DNA from: Myxococcaceae bacterium
Lineage (GTDB): Bacteria; Myxococcota; Myxococcia; Myxococcales; Myxococcaceae
Direction of reading: 5' to 3'
DNA length: 64,000 nucleotides
Assembly: GCA_016793095.1 (NCBI GenBank)
Contig: JAEUJQ010000064.1
Location: forward strand, 1-64,000
Below are positions 55,937-64,000 of the stretch, in pieces. Positions within the stretch are counted from its first letter, which is position 1; the number at the start of each line of letters is the position of its first letter. Below the pieces are notes generated by a model that saw only the letters and a list, made by a program, of their open reading frames with translations, was not told the origin of the DNA and ran no database searches. The position numbers and the translations under genes are program-made.

Positions 55937-58147
55937 TCAGCTCTGCACGGGCGTGGCGGGGACCGGAGCGGCAGGCGCCTTCGAGTCCATCGACTCGGCC
56001 ACCAGCTCGGCGACGTCGCGCACCTTGACGGTCTCGCCGCGCTCGGTGTCGTTGAGGCCGTCCTTCACCATGGTGTGGCAGAAGGGGCACGCCACCGCGA
56101 CCGTGCCCTCGGCCTTGCCCTTGAAGTGGCCCACCTCGCCCGGCTTCTTCATCGCGGTCGGGTCGGGCAGCGGCACCGACGGGTCCTTCGCGTGCGCGAG
56201 GGTGTTGGCGATCTCGTTCACGCGGTGGTGGTTGATGCGCTCGCCGAGGTGCTCCTCCATCCACATGCGGGCGCCGCCCGCGCCGCAGCAGAACGACTCG
56301 CGGCCCGAGCGCGGCAGCTCGACGACCTCGAGGCCGGGAATGGCCTTGAGCACCTGCCGCGGCGCCTCGAAGACGCCGTTGTGCCGGCCGAGGTAGCAGG
56401 GGTCGTGGTAGGTGAGCTTCTCGTTCATCACCTTCGACAGCTTGATGCGCCCGGCCTTGAGCAGCTCGTTGATGAGCTCGGTGTGCGAGATGACGCGGTA
56501 GTTCCCTCCGAAGTCCGGGTACTCGTTCTTGATGGTGTTGAAGCAGTGGGGGCACTGCGTGACGATGGCCTTGATGCCCTTGCCGTTCCACGCCTCGACG
56601 TTCATCTTCGCGAGCGTCTGGTAGAGGTACTCGTTGCCGCCGCGGCGGGCCGAGTCGCCGGTGCAGGTCTCTTCGGCGCCCAGCGTCGCGAACTTCACGC
56701 CGGCCTCGGTCAGCACCTTCGCGACCGCCTTCGACACCTTCTTCATGCGGTCGTCGTACGAGCCCGCGCAGCCCACGTAGAAGAGGTACTCGTAGGTGCC
56801 GCCGTCTCCCCACTTCGGCAGCGGCGTCTCGCCTTCCCACTCGGCGCGCTTGTCCTGGCCGATGCCCCACGGGTTGCCCTGGCGCTCCATGCCCTCGAAG
56901 ACGCGCTGCAGCTCGGGCGGGAAGTCGGCCTCGACCTGCACCTTGTAGCGGCGCATGTCGATGAGGCGCGGCACGTTCTCGATGAAGACGGGGCAGGCCT
57001 GCTCGCACCAGCCGCACGAGGTGCACGCCCAGATGGTCTCGGCCGAGAGCACCCCGGGCACCAGCGAGGGCACCTCGACGTCCTTGCCGTCCACGGTGGC
57101 CATCACCTTGCCGTCGTCCGTCTTCTTCGCGGTGGCCTTCCACTGCGGCAGCTCGGCCTCGTGCTTCCAGAGGAACTGCTTGATGGACTGGTTGACGCCC
57201 TTGTGGGTGAGGGGCTTGCCGGTGAGGTACGTCGGGCAGTGCGTCTGGCAGCGGCCGCACTCGGTGCAGGTGTTGACGTCGAGGCCCTGCTTCCACGAGA
57301 GGTCGAGCACCGTCTTCGCGCCGAACTCCTCCTTCTCGAGGTTGGGCGAGGGCAGCTGCGCGCTCGACGACATCGTGGGGTTCGCCTCTGCAGGCAGCCG
57401 CTTGAGGAAGACGTTCCCGAGGCCGACGACGACGTGGAAGTGCTTCCCGTGCGGCAGGAAGTTGAGGAACGTCATGATGATGGCGCAGTGGGTCCAGAAG
57501 CTGATGACGCCGAGGGTGTGCAGCGTCTCGGTGGAGACGCCCGCGAGCAGCGTGCCGACGCCGCTGGTGACGGGCTCCCAGGACGAGAAGTCGATGCCCT
57601 GCTCGCGCAGGTGCGAGGCGCCGAAGATGAACTCGGTCACCATGAGGGCGCTGATGAAGCCGAGGATGAGCAGGGCCTCGTTCGACTTCGTGAGGCGGTC
57701 GGGCTTGACGGCGACGCGCAGCACGAAGAAGTAGGTCGCGCCGAGCAGCGCGCCGGCGGCCACCACGTCCTTCAACAGCAGGTACACCGCGTACGGCGTC
57801 TTGAGCCACGCGACGTCCACCCAGAACGGGTCCGACAGGTTCGACAGCGTCGCCAGCGCGCCCGACGAGAAGCCCATCACGAAGAGCATCACCGTGCGCA
57901 GCGCGAGCACCACGAAGGCGCTGAAGATGAGCACGTGCATCAAGCCGGGCACGAACTCCTCGGGGTCCACCATGCGCCTCTGGCCGAAGCCGAAGATGGC
58001 GAGCGCCTTCACGCGGTCGCCCTTGCGGTCGAGCCGGTTGCCGGGCACGGCCTTGAGCGCCGCCATGCCCTTGAGCCGCCCCACCATCGTCTTCAGGAAG
58101 AAACCGACGCCGACGACGAGCAGCAGGCCTGTGAAGAGCGGGTTCAT
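55937..58147 (-). CDS. membrane Fe-S oxidoreductase, HdrD/DUF224 with NarI-like domain (EMO-like)
   Basis: 736 residues. The first 280 residues have about six membrane helices, a NarI-like cytochrome b part. Two [4Fe-4S] motifs follow, CTECGRCQTHCP (about 294) and CTSCGWCEQACP (about 375). Then come two CCG-type cluster domains: GCAGSYDDR ... EETCTGDSARR ... CPHC, and HDPCYLGRHN ... ESFCCGAGGARMW ... CPFC. The first CCG is unusual, with CTG instead of CCG. This layout matches the electron-transfer-flavoprotein:quinone oxidoreductases described as EMO in fatty acid oxidising bacteria. No etfAB genes lie in the window. It would link beta-oxidation electrons to the quinone pool. Confidence 0.85.
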   Translation of the reverse strand: MNPLFTGLLLVVGVGFFLKTMVGRLKGMAALKAVPGNRLDRKGDRVKALAIFGFGQRRMVDPEEFVPGLMHVLIFSAFVVLALRTVMLFVMGFSSGALATLSNLSDPFWVDVAWLKTPYAVYLLLKDVVAAGALLGATYFFVLRVAVKPDRLTKSNEALLILGFISALMVTEFIFGASHLREQGIDFSSWEPVTSGVGTLLAGVSTETLHTLGVISFWTHCAIIMTFLNFLPHGKHFHVVVGLGNVFLKRLPAEANPTMSSSAQLPSPNLEKEEFGAKTVLDLSWKQGLDVNTCTECGRCQTHCPTYLTGKPLTHKGVNQSIKQFLWKHEAELPQWKATAKKTDDGKVMATVDGKDVEVPSLVPGVLSAETIWACTSCGWCEQACPVFIENVPRLIDMRRYKVQVEADFPPELQRVFEGMERQGNPWGIGQDKRAEWEGETPLPKWGDGGTYEYLFYVGCAGSYDDRMKKVSKAVAKVLTEAGVKFATLGAEETCTGDSARRGGNEYLYQTLAKMNVEAWNGKGIKAIVTQCPHCFNTIKNEYPDFGGNYRVISHTELINELLKAGRIKLSKVMNEKLTYHDPCYLGRHNGVFEAPRQVLKAIPGLEVVELPRSGRESFCCGAGGARMWMEEHLGERINHHRVNEIANTLAHAKDPSVPLPDPTAMKKPGEVGHFKGKAEGTVAVACPFCHTMVKDGLNDTERGETVKVRDVAELVAESMDSKAPAAPVPATPVQS

Positions 58148-58232
58148 GAGCCGTCAGGTAGCAGAACCCGGAGCGGTTGGCAGCGTGAAGCGAGCGGCAC
58201 GTGAAGCGAGCGGCGCGTCGAGGCCTGTTCCG

Positions 58233-59273
58233 TCAGAGGTAGCGCCCGCGCGGGTTGCGCAGGTCGGCGTGTCGCGGGAGGTCCTCGACGGGCCGCAGGC
58301 CGATGGCTGCCCGAGCCTCGAGGACTGCCGAGAGCTGCTCCTGCACCGAGCGCGCGCCGGCGACCCAGCTCGCGATGCGCGAGCGTGCGGCGACCTTCTC
58401 GACGTCGAACCCGAACAGGGTGGACATCAGCGGCCAGAGGAACAGCTCCCCTGGCGCAACGCGGCTGGCGAGGCGGGGCGGCAGCTCGGCTCCACCGAAG
58501 TAGCCGTCGGCGGCGGCGAGGATGCTGCCGGCGAGCACCGAGCGGAAGGAGTGGTGGCGGTCGAGGTGGTCGAGCAGCGCGCGGTACGTCCCGACGAGCT
58601 CTCCGGCCGGGTCGAGCCCGAGCGCTCCGAGGTAGCCCCCTTGCCGGCTGAGCTCGGCGATGGCCCTCAGCGTCGCGGCGTCGGACACGTGGTTGAAGCG
58701 GTCGGCGCCCACGCCGATCGCGAGCAGCAGCTTCGCCTGGAGGCCCTCGAGCCCTGCGACGGTCGCGATGGACACCGCGTCTTCGATCGGGTCGCCGAGC
58801 CCCTCCTCGTCGCCTGCCATCAGCGAGTCCGACCCGCCATCGACGAGCACCACCGCGTCGACCTCGTGGCGCCGGATCAACGTCTGGTACAGGGCGGTCA
58901 GCCGAGCCACGGTGAAGTCCCGCGCGTAGTAGGCGTAGATGGAGTGCGGCGCGTCGGCCGGGTAGCGCGCGTCGAGGAACGCCGCGGCGTGCACCTCGGG
59001 GCCATAGCTCGGCGACGCGAGCGCGCGGGCGTCGACCCGCTTGGCGATGACCCCGTCCTCCCCGAACACGACCTCGCCGCCCCGAATCGCGGCGGGGTCT
59101 CCGAACGAGTAGCTGCCGACGACGATGGTCTTGCCCATCCTCCGCAGCGCCGGCCACAGCATGAGCCCGTGCACGAAGTCGAAGCCGCCGCCGCAGCCCG
59201 CGAGGAGCACGGTGCGGATCTCTGGCCGCGCCAGGACGTCGGCAAAGGCAGGCAGGAAGCCGGCGGCGCTCAT
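58233..59273 (-). CDS. DUF1152 protein
   Basis: 346 residues from ATG 59273. The Rossmann-like N-terminus VLLAGCGGGFDFVHGLMLWP and the segment VDAVVLVDGGSDSLMAGDEE fit DUF1152. Conserved Gly and Asp residues suggest a nucleotide-like ligand, but no member has a proven reaction. No signal peptide. It lies between the Fe-S oxidoreductase and the OsmC gene, all on the minus strand with gaps of 85 and 59 bases, so it may or may not be in an operon. Confidence 0.7.
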   Translation of the reverse strand: MSAAGFLPAFADVLARPEIRTVLLAGCGGGFDFVHGLMLWPALRRMGKTIVVGSYSFGDPAAIRGGEVVFGEDGVIAKRVDARALASPSYGPEVHAAAFLDARYPADAPHSIYAYYARDFTVARLTALYQTLIRRHEVDAVVLVDGGSDSLMAGDEEGLGDPIEDAVSIATVAGLEGLQAKLLLAIGVGADRFNHVSDAATLRAIAELSRQGGYLGALGLDPAGELVGTYRALLDHLDRHHSFRSVLAGSILAAADGYFGGAELPPRLASRVAPGELFLWPLMSTLFGFDVEKVAARSRIASWVAGARSVQEQLSAVLEARAAIGLRPVEDLPRHADLRNPRGRYL

Positions 59274-59332
59274 CCCGTCATCCTACGCCGCGCACCCGGT
59301 GACTCGCAGCCGTCCTCCAGACGACGGCGCGC

Positions 59333-59776
59333 TCAGGCGGTCTTCGGCTCCACCCGCACGTCCACCGGCAGGCCAGACCGCACGCTCTGCGTCACCACGC
59401 AGAAGTCCTCGAAGGCGTCGATGGCGTCGTCCACCGCGGCGGCGCTCGCGTCGGGCGTCAGCGTGGGGACGACGTTCACCTGCACGCGCTGAATGCGCAG
59501 GCGGTTCTGCTCGTTGCGCCCGAGCTCGACGTGCGCGGTGGCCGTGAGGCCCTTCACCGTGACGCCCTTCTTCCCGAGCGCGAACAGCAGCGACGCCGCG
59601 AGGCAGTTCACCAGCGCCGCGGCCAACATGCGCGAGGGGTTCGGCCCTTCGCCCTTGCCCAGAGGCGGCGGCTCGTCGGTCACCAGCGGCGGCACGTCGG
59701 TGCCCTCGAAGCGAATGGTGAAGCGGTAGCCCTCGTCGCGGGTCGCGGTGAGGTCGAACGTGGAGGTCGTGCTCAT
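59333..59776 (-). CDS. OsmC/Ohr-family peroxiredoxin-like protein
   Basis: 147 residues. The two redox cysteines of the family are present in LAAALVNCLAASLLFAL and DAFEDFCVVTQSVRSGL. The N-terminal beta part (LVTDEPPPLGKGEGPNPSRM) has the usual GP..P..ll segment. OsmC-like proteins reduce organic hydroperoxides in the cytoplasm with thiol reductants. It is closer to the YhfA/OsmC branch than to Ohr by eye, but this is uncertain. Confidence 0.85.
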   Translation of the reverse strand: MSTTSTFDLTATRDEGYRFTIRFEGTDVPPLVTDEPPPLGKGEGPNPSRMLAAALVNCLAASLLFALGKKGVTVKGLTATAHVELGRNEQNRLRIQRVQVNVVPTLTPDASAAAVDDAIDAFEDFCVVTQSVRSGLPVDVRVEPKTA

Positions 59777-59857
59777 GGTGGCTCTTCGAGCCCCCGAGAA
59801 CGTGCCACGGTTCGCTGACGCTGATCAGCCGCAACAATTGCATGGGACTCCCACCAC

Positions 59858-62800
59858 ATGTCGCCATTCGCCAGTGGCCGCCTGTGGCAGACTCGGAGTC
59901 GGGTGGGCCACACGTTTCACCATCGCTTCGAGTCGGGGAAGGCGTTCCAGTCGAGCTGGGAGGAGTCGCTGCACGGTGGTGAGCTGTTCGTGCTCACGCC
60001 AGCGAGCCCCGACATCGGCGACGCCGTCGTCGTCGAGCTGGCCGTCGGCGAGCATCGGCAGCCGCTCGAGGCCGAGGTCATCGGGCTCGAGACCGACCTC
60101 GCGGGCCAGCCCGGCGTTCGGGTGGCGATGACGCCGCGCTCGCTGCCGGCGCTGCGGGCCTTCGCGGACAAAGTGGTGGGCGCGATGGCCCGGGAGGCCC
60201 TCGCCCTCGAGGACACCGCGTCGCCGCACGAGGCCGCGACGGTGAAGGAGACCGATGCACAGGCTCCCGGTTCTTCGGAGCGCCAGGCTCACGTGAGAGA
60301 CCTCGGTGCTGGTGAGGCAGGCGCCGCGTCGGTGGGCCACGGCGACACGCACGTCTCGCTCCGGCCCTCGCAGGTGTCGCTGCCGCGCCTCGACGACCGT
60401 CCCTCGCCGGCCACCACGGGCGTGTTGCCGCCGCGGCCACAGGCTCTGCCCCGGCCGCTCGAGTCGACCGGCGTGCTGCCGCCGCGCCCGGAACCCACTG
60501 GCATGCTGCCGCCCCGGCCGCCTGTCACGCCCGCCGCGGTCGCCTCGCCTCCGCCCGCTGGCGTGCGCCTGGGTGACACCAACCCGGTACCCCGCATCAC
60601 CCCCTCGAGCGGGGACGGCCCTGGCGCGAGCGGGGAGGTGCGCCTCAAGCCCGGTGACGTCATCGGCGGCCGCTTCCAGGTCGAGGCCCACATCGGCGAA
60701 GGCGGGATGGGCGAGGTGTACCGGGCGACACACGTGTACCTGAAGCGCACCGTCGCGCTGAAGGTGCTGCACCGGCGCCTCGTGTCGAACCAGGACGCCT
60801 GGGCCCGCTTTCAGCGCGAGGCCGAGCTCGTCTCGCAGCTCGAGGGGCCCAACATCGTCCGCACCTTCGACTTCGGGCGCCTCGACGACGGCCAGCCCTT
60901 CCTCTCGATGGAGTTCGTCGAGGGCGAGACGCTGGACAAGATGCTCGACCGCGGCCCGCTCGAGGTGAAGGACGCGGCCACCGTGCTCGCGCAGGTGTGC
61001 GAGGGCCTCGCCGAGGCGCACGCGCTGGGCATCGTGCACCGCGACCTCAAGCCCCCCAACATCATGATGGGGCGGCGCCGCGACGGACGAGTCATCGCGA
61101 AGATCCTCGACTTCGGCATCGCGCGCCTCGCCGCGGCCGGCCAGGAGAAGCTGACCGCCACGGGCGCCGTCATCGGCACGCCGTCGTACCTCGCCCCCGA
61201 GCAGGCCCAGGGGGGCGACATCGACGCGCGCACCGACCTCTACTCGCTGGGCTGCGTGGCCTACGAGCTGCTCACCGGCCGCGTGCCCTTCAAGGCCGAC
61301 TCGCTGGCGCGCCTCATCCTCATGCACCTGCAGGAGCGGCCGCGGCCTCTCGAGGCCTACCGTCCGTCGCTCGGCGAGTGGCCCGCGGTGAACGAGGTCG
61401 TCCTCAAGGCGCTCGAGAAGGACCCGAAGGCGCGCTTCCAGTCGGTGACCGAATTCGCCGAGGCGCTGAGCGAGGCTGTCGGAGGCAAGGCGAAGGCCTC
61501 CGAGAAGGACACGCCCGCGTCCGAGCCCGCGTGGGGCGTCGAGAAGATGCCCCTCATTACGGCGCCACCGCCGCAGTCCCTCGCCCTCGCGCCCGCGCCG
61601 ACGCCTCAACCGCCTCCTGGCATCGGCGCGCGACCCGGGCTGTCAGGCCTCACGCCCGCGTTCGTGCCGCGACCGTCCAGCACCTCGGGGCAAACCACCG
61701 CCTCCATCCCGCCGGGCGAGACGACGCGGGGGGTGTCGGGCCTGCAGACGGCGTACGTGCCGCCGGGTGGCCTCCAGGCGCCGCAGCCCAGGCTCGCACA
61801 GCCCACGTCGCTCGCGGCCTCTGACTACGCCAACGCCGGCGCGTCCGAGGGCCGTCTGGGCCGCCTCGGCGAGGTGCTCGCGCAGTTCAACTTCCCCCTG
61901 AGCCCCGACCGCGTCGCGAAGTGCGAGGCGCTGCGCGCGACGATGCCGGGCTCGCTGCCCATCGCCTGGGTGCTGGCCATCGAGCCGCTGCGCGCGCAGG
62001 ACCCGACGGCCTTCGGGCAGCTCCTGACGGTGTGCACCGACGTGGCGCTCGAGTGGGGTGGGCTGCTCGACGACGTCACCTCCTCGACCTTCGTCTTCGT
62101 CTTCTTCGGGCTGGGAGCACAGGCCCGCTGCGTGCTCGCCGCCCAGGAGGTACGCGAGCGGCTCGAGGTGCGCCTCGACGGCGAGAAGGCCGACGCACCG
62201 GCGCTGAAGCTGGGCATCTCAGGCAGCCGCCTGCGCGCAGACCCTGACGGCGCCATCGAGGGCGAGGCCGTCGGTGCCGCGAAGGCGCTCGCGAAGGGCA
62301 CCGCCGCCGGCCGCTGCGTGCTCGCGCGCGGCTTCGCGAACGCGGTGAACGACCTGCTCGACCTCGAGCCCGTCGATGACGACGTCGTGCAGGTGGTGGG
62401 CCGGAAGCCGGTGGCCGCGAAGGCCATGGTGACGGTTGGCTTCGACGCCGTCGCTCAGGCCCTCGACGCGCGCGTGGGAGCGCTGCTCAGGGGTGAGGTA
62501 GCGCCGCTGGTGGTGACGGGCCCCCGCCGCGCCGGGCGAACGCAGGTGGCCCAGGAGTTCGCGGTGCGCGCCCAGCAGCAGGGGGCCTTCGTCCTCTTCT
62601 CGTCGGGCCTGCGCGGCGGCGGCGGCAGCTCCCTCGCCGAGCTCGTCTGCCAGCTCTGCCACGTGCCCTTCTCCGCCCGTCACGCGGGGCTCGGGCCCGC
62701 GCTCGACAAGCTCGGCCTGCAGCCAGCGCAGCGCGAAGCGGTGCTCCTCGCCTGCCAGCTGCGCGTCGCGCCGACGCCGGTGGGTGGGCGGCAGGCCGCC

Positions 62801-64000
62801 TTCGCGCTGCGCCTCGCCGTCGCCGCCGCGGCCCAGCAGCGACCGGTCGTCCTCGTCTTCGACGGCCTCGACCAGACCGACGAGTCCAGCGTCGAGGCCT
62901 TCGCCGAGCTCTGCGCGACGAGCGGCAAGCGCGAGCTGCTGGTAGGCTTCACGACGGCCGAGCAGGCCGGCGCCTTCGGGAAGACCCAGCAGGTGGCGCT
63001 GCCGGGGCTCACGCCCGCCGACGTCGACACCCTCCTCACCGGGTTCCTGGGCAATCCACCCTCCGCCGAGCTGCGCGACGCCCTGCTCTCCCGGTCGCGG
63101 GGGCTTCCCGGGGTGCTGGTGGACTTCGCGCTGTTGACGGCCGAGCGTGGCGCGCTGCGGCCCCGGGGCGATTCGCTGGTGCTCGAAGGCAGCGTGCCGC
63201 AGGTGGACAACGCCACCCTGCCCCAGGCGCGCCTCAAGGCCGTGGGCACGCGCGTGTGCCGGCTGCTCGAGGTGGTGGCGGCGCTGGGCGAGGCGGCGGA
63301 CGGCGCCACCGCCGCGAAGGCGCTCCCCGGCATCGCGCAGGCGGCGTGGGGCCGGGCCGTCACCTCGCGGCTCCTGCGGAGCGCGGGGCACGGGCGCGTG
63401 GCGCTCGCGCCGGGCTTCGAGGGCCCGCTCGCCACTGCGCCGCTCGTGGGAGGCAAGCCGCTCGCGCAGCGCCTCGCCGTCGTCCTCGCCGAGCTCTCGC
63501 GGACGAACCCCACGCTGGCGCCGCGCGTCGCGGAGCAACTGAGCCGCGCTGGCGACACGACACGGGCGGGCCAGGCCTGGAAGGCCGTGGCCGAGCGGGC
63601 GCTGGCCGAGCGGGACCTGGCGACCGTCTGCCGCGCCCAGCAGGGCATGGCCGAGGCGCTCGCTTCGCACGCCTACGCCTCGTCACGGCAGGCGGTGACG
63701 GCGCGGCTCGAGCTCTTCTCGCGCGCCGCCATCTGCGCGCTGCTGCTCCGGGACAAGGCGAAGGCGCGCGCGCTGCTCGACGCGGCCAACGAGCTCGCCG
63801 ACCAGAGCCAGGTGGACTGCATCGAGTACCGGCTGGCGGCGGCGCGCGTGCTGCGCTTCGAGGGGCGCCACGACGAAGCCCAGGGCGCGCTCGACGACGC
63901 GCTGGCGGGGAGCCAGGGTACGGCGGCGGCGGCGGCGTGCCTGGCCGAGGTGGGCGAGGTGCAGGAGGCGGCGAACGACCTCGGCGGCGCGGTCGAGACG
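59858..64000 (+). CDS. multidomain Ser/Thr kinase: PilZ-like, kinase, cyclase-like, degenerate AAA, TPR (cut by window end)
   Basis: About 1380 codons are visible; no stop before 64000. The start is ATG 59858 or GTG 59903 (GGAG nearby). The first 100 residues resemble a PilZ-type domain (FESGKAFQSSWEESLHGGEL). A Pro-rich linker with repeated TGVLPPRP-like motifs follows. The kinase at about 270-540 is intact: GEGGMGEVYRAT, VALKVL, IVHRDLKPPNIM, ILDFGIAR, IGTPSYLAPEQ. A cyclase-like domain lacks the metal Asp residues (SSTFVFVFFG). The AAA part has TGPRRAGRTQVAQEF, where Arg replaces the Walker A Lys; Walker B (VVLVFDGLDQTD) is kept. A TPR-like end follows. Paralog of the 48651 kinase. Confidence 0.85.
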   Translation, partial: MSPFASGRLWQTRSRVGHTFHHRFESGKAFQSSWEESLHGGELFVLTPASPDIGDAVVVELAVGEHRQPLEAEVIGLETDLAGQPGVRVAMTPRSLPALRAFADKVVGAMAREALALEDTASPHEAATVKETDAQAPGSSERQAHVRDLGAGEAGAASVGHGDTHVSLRPSQVSLPRLDDRPSPATTGVLPPRPQALPRPLESTGVLPPRPEPTGMLPPRPPVTPAAVASPPPAGVRLGDTNPVPRITPSSGDGPGASGEVRLKPGDVIGGRFQVEAHIGEGGMGEVYRATHVYLKRTVALKVLHRRLVSNQDAWARFQREAELVSQLEGPNIVRTFDFGRLDDGQPFLSMEFVEGETLDKMLDRGPLEVKDAATVLAQVCEGLAEAHALGIVHRDLKPPNIMMGRRRDGRVIAKILDFGIARLAAAGQEKLTATGAVIGTPSYLAPEQAQGGDIDARTDLYSLGCVAYELLTGRVPFKADSLARLILMHLQERPRPLEAYRPSLGEWPAVNEVVLKALEKDPKARFQSVTEFAEALSEAVGGKAKASEKDTPASEPAWGVEKMPLITAPPPQSLALAPAPTPQPPPGIGARPGLSGLTPAFVPRPSSTSGQTTASIPPGETTRGVSGLQTAYVPPGGLQAPQPRLAQPTSLAASDYANAGASEGRLGRLGEVLAQFNFPLSPDRVAKCEALRATMPGSLPIAWVLAIEPLRAQDPTAFGQLLTVCTDVALEWGGLLDDVTSSTFVFVFFGLGAQARCVLAAQEVRERLEVRLDGEKADAPALKLGISGSRLRADPDGAIEGEAVGAAKALAKGTAAGRCVLARGFANAVNDLLDLEPVDDDVVQVVGRKPVAAKAMVTVGFDAVAQALDARVGALLRGEVAPLVVTGPRRAGRTQVAQEFAVRAQQQGAFVLFSSGLRGGGGSSLAELVCQLCHVPFSARHAGLGPALDKLGLQPAQREAVLLACQLRVAPTPVGGRQAAFALRLAVAAAAQQRPVVLVFDGLDQTDESSVEAFAELCATSGKRELLVGFTTAEQAGAFGKTQQVALPGLTPADVDTLLTGFLGNPPSAELRDALLSRSRGLPGVLVDFALLTAERGALRPRGDSLVLEGSVPQVDNATLPQARLKAVGTRVCRLLEVVAALGEAADGATAAKALPGIAQAAWGRAVTSRLLRSAGHGRVALAPGFEGPLATAPLVGGKPLAQRLAVVLAELSRTNPTLAPRVAEQLSRAGDTTRAGQAWKAVAERALAERDLATVCRAQQGMAEALASHAYASSRQAVTARLELFSRAAICALLLRDKAKARALLDAANELADQSQVDCIEYRLAAARVLRFEGRHDEAQGALDDALAGSQGTAAAAACLAEVGEVQEAANDLGGAVET

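Overview
The window is high-GC bacterial DNA with long, tightly packed genes. It suggests a member of the Myxococcota, probably a myxobacterium. The signs are two proteins ending in MYXO-CTERM-like sorting tails, many Cys-rich or Gly-rich lipoproteins and surface proteins, multidomain Ser/Thr kinases of the kinase-cyclase-AAA-TPR type, PilZ proteins, and a complete pilY1/minor-pilin operon. I found no rRNA, no convincing tRNA, no CRISPR array and no intact mobile element.

Bases 1-2400 are disturbed. There is a frame-broken transposase remnant, a short secreted-peptide ORF, a Cys-rich lipoprotein-like ORF that seems cut at both ends (with five 48-bp repeats), and a small coiled-coil gene. From 2.4 to 8.4 kb there is a metallopeptidase-like lipoprotein, an FNR-type regulator with four conserved cysteines and an FNR-like box upstream, a hemolysin III protein and a GH3-family protein. 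From 8.4 to 13 kb there is a three-gene exported-protein operon and the most striking gene of the window: a pentameric ligand-gated ion channel fused to an ABC-type (family 5) solute-binding domain.

From 13 to 22.4 kb lie a WGR/beta-propeller protein, a PuuD-like urate oxidase with an extra cytochrome c, a SUKH/BRCT-like protein, a DUF2330 protein, a MarR regulator divergent from an alpha/beta hydrolase with a clear palindromic operator, and an Asp-Gly-rich lipoprotein. From 22.4 to 32.4 kb, on the minus strand, six overlapping genes (pilY1, fimU/gspH, pilV, pilW, pilX, lipoprotein) form a type IV pilus tip and priming module. The PilY1 is very large.

From 32.5 to 41.6 kb are exported proteins, an EF-hand/caspase-like protein, a MopE-like Gly-rich lipoprotein and a MYXO-CTERM repeat protein. 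From 41.6 to 48.6 kb are a hybrid histidine kinase, a fatty acid hydroxylase-family protein, an FHA protein, a rhodanese-transglycosylase pair, an EcsC-like protein and two PilZ proteins. From 48.6 to 64 kb two large Ser/Thr kinases (the second cut by the window end) flank an HD/HEAT gene pair, a membrane Fe-S oxidoreductase, a DUF1152 protein and an OsmC protein. Several short 3'-end fragments of other genes lie between intact genes, which points to ongoing local recombination.
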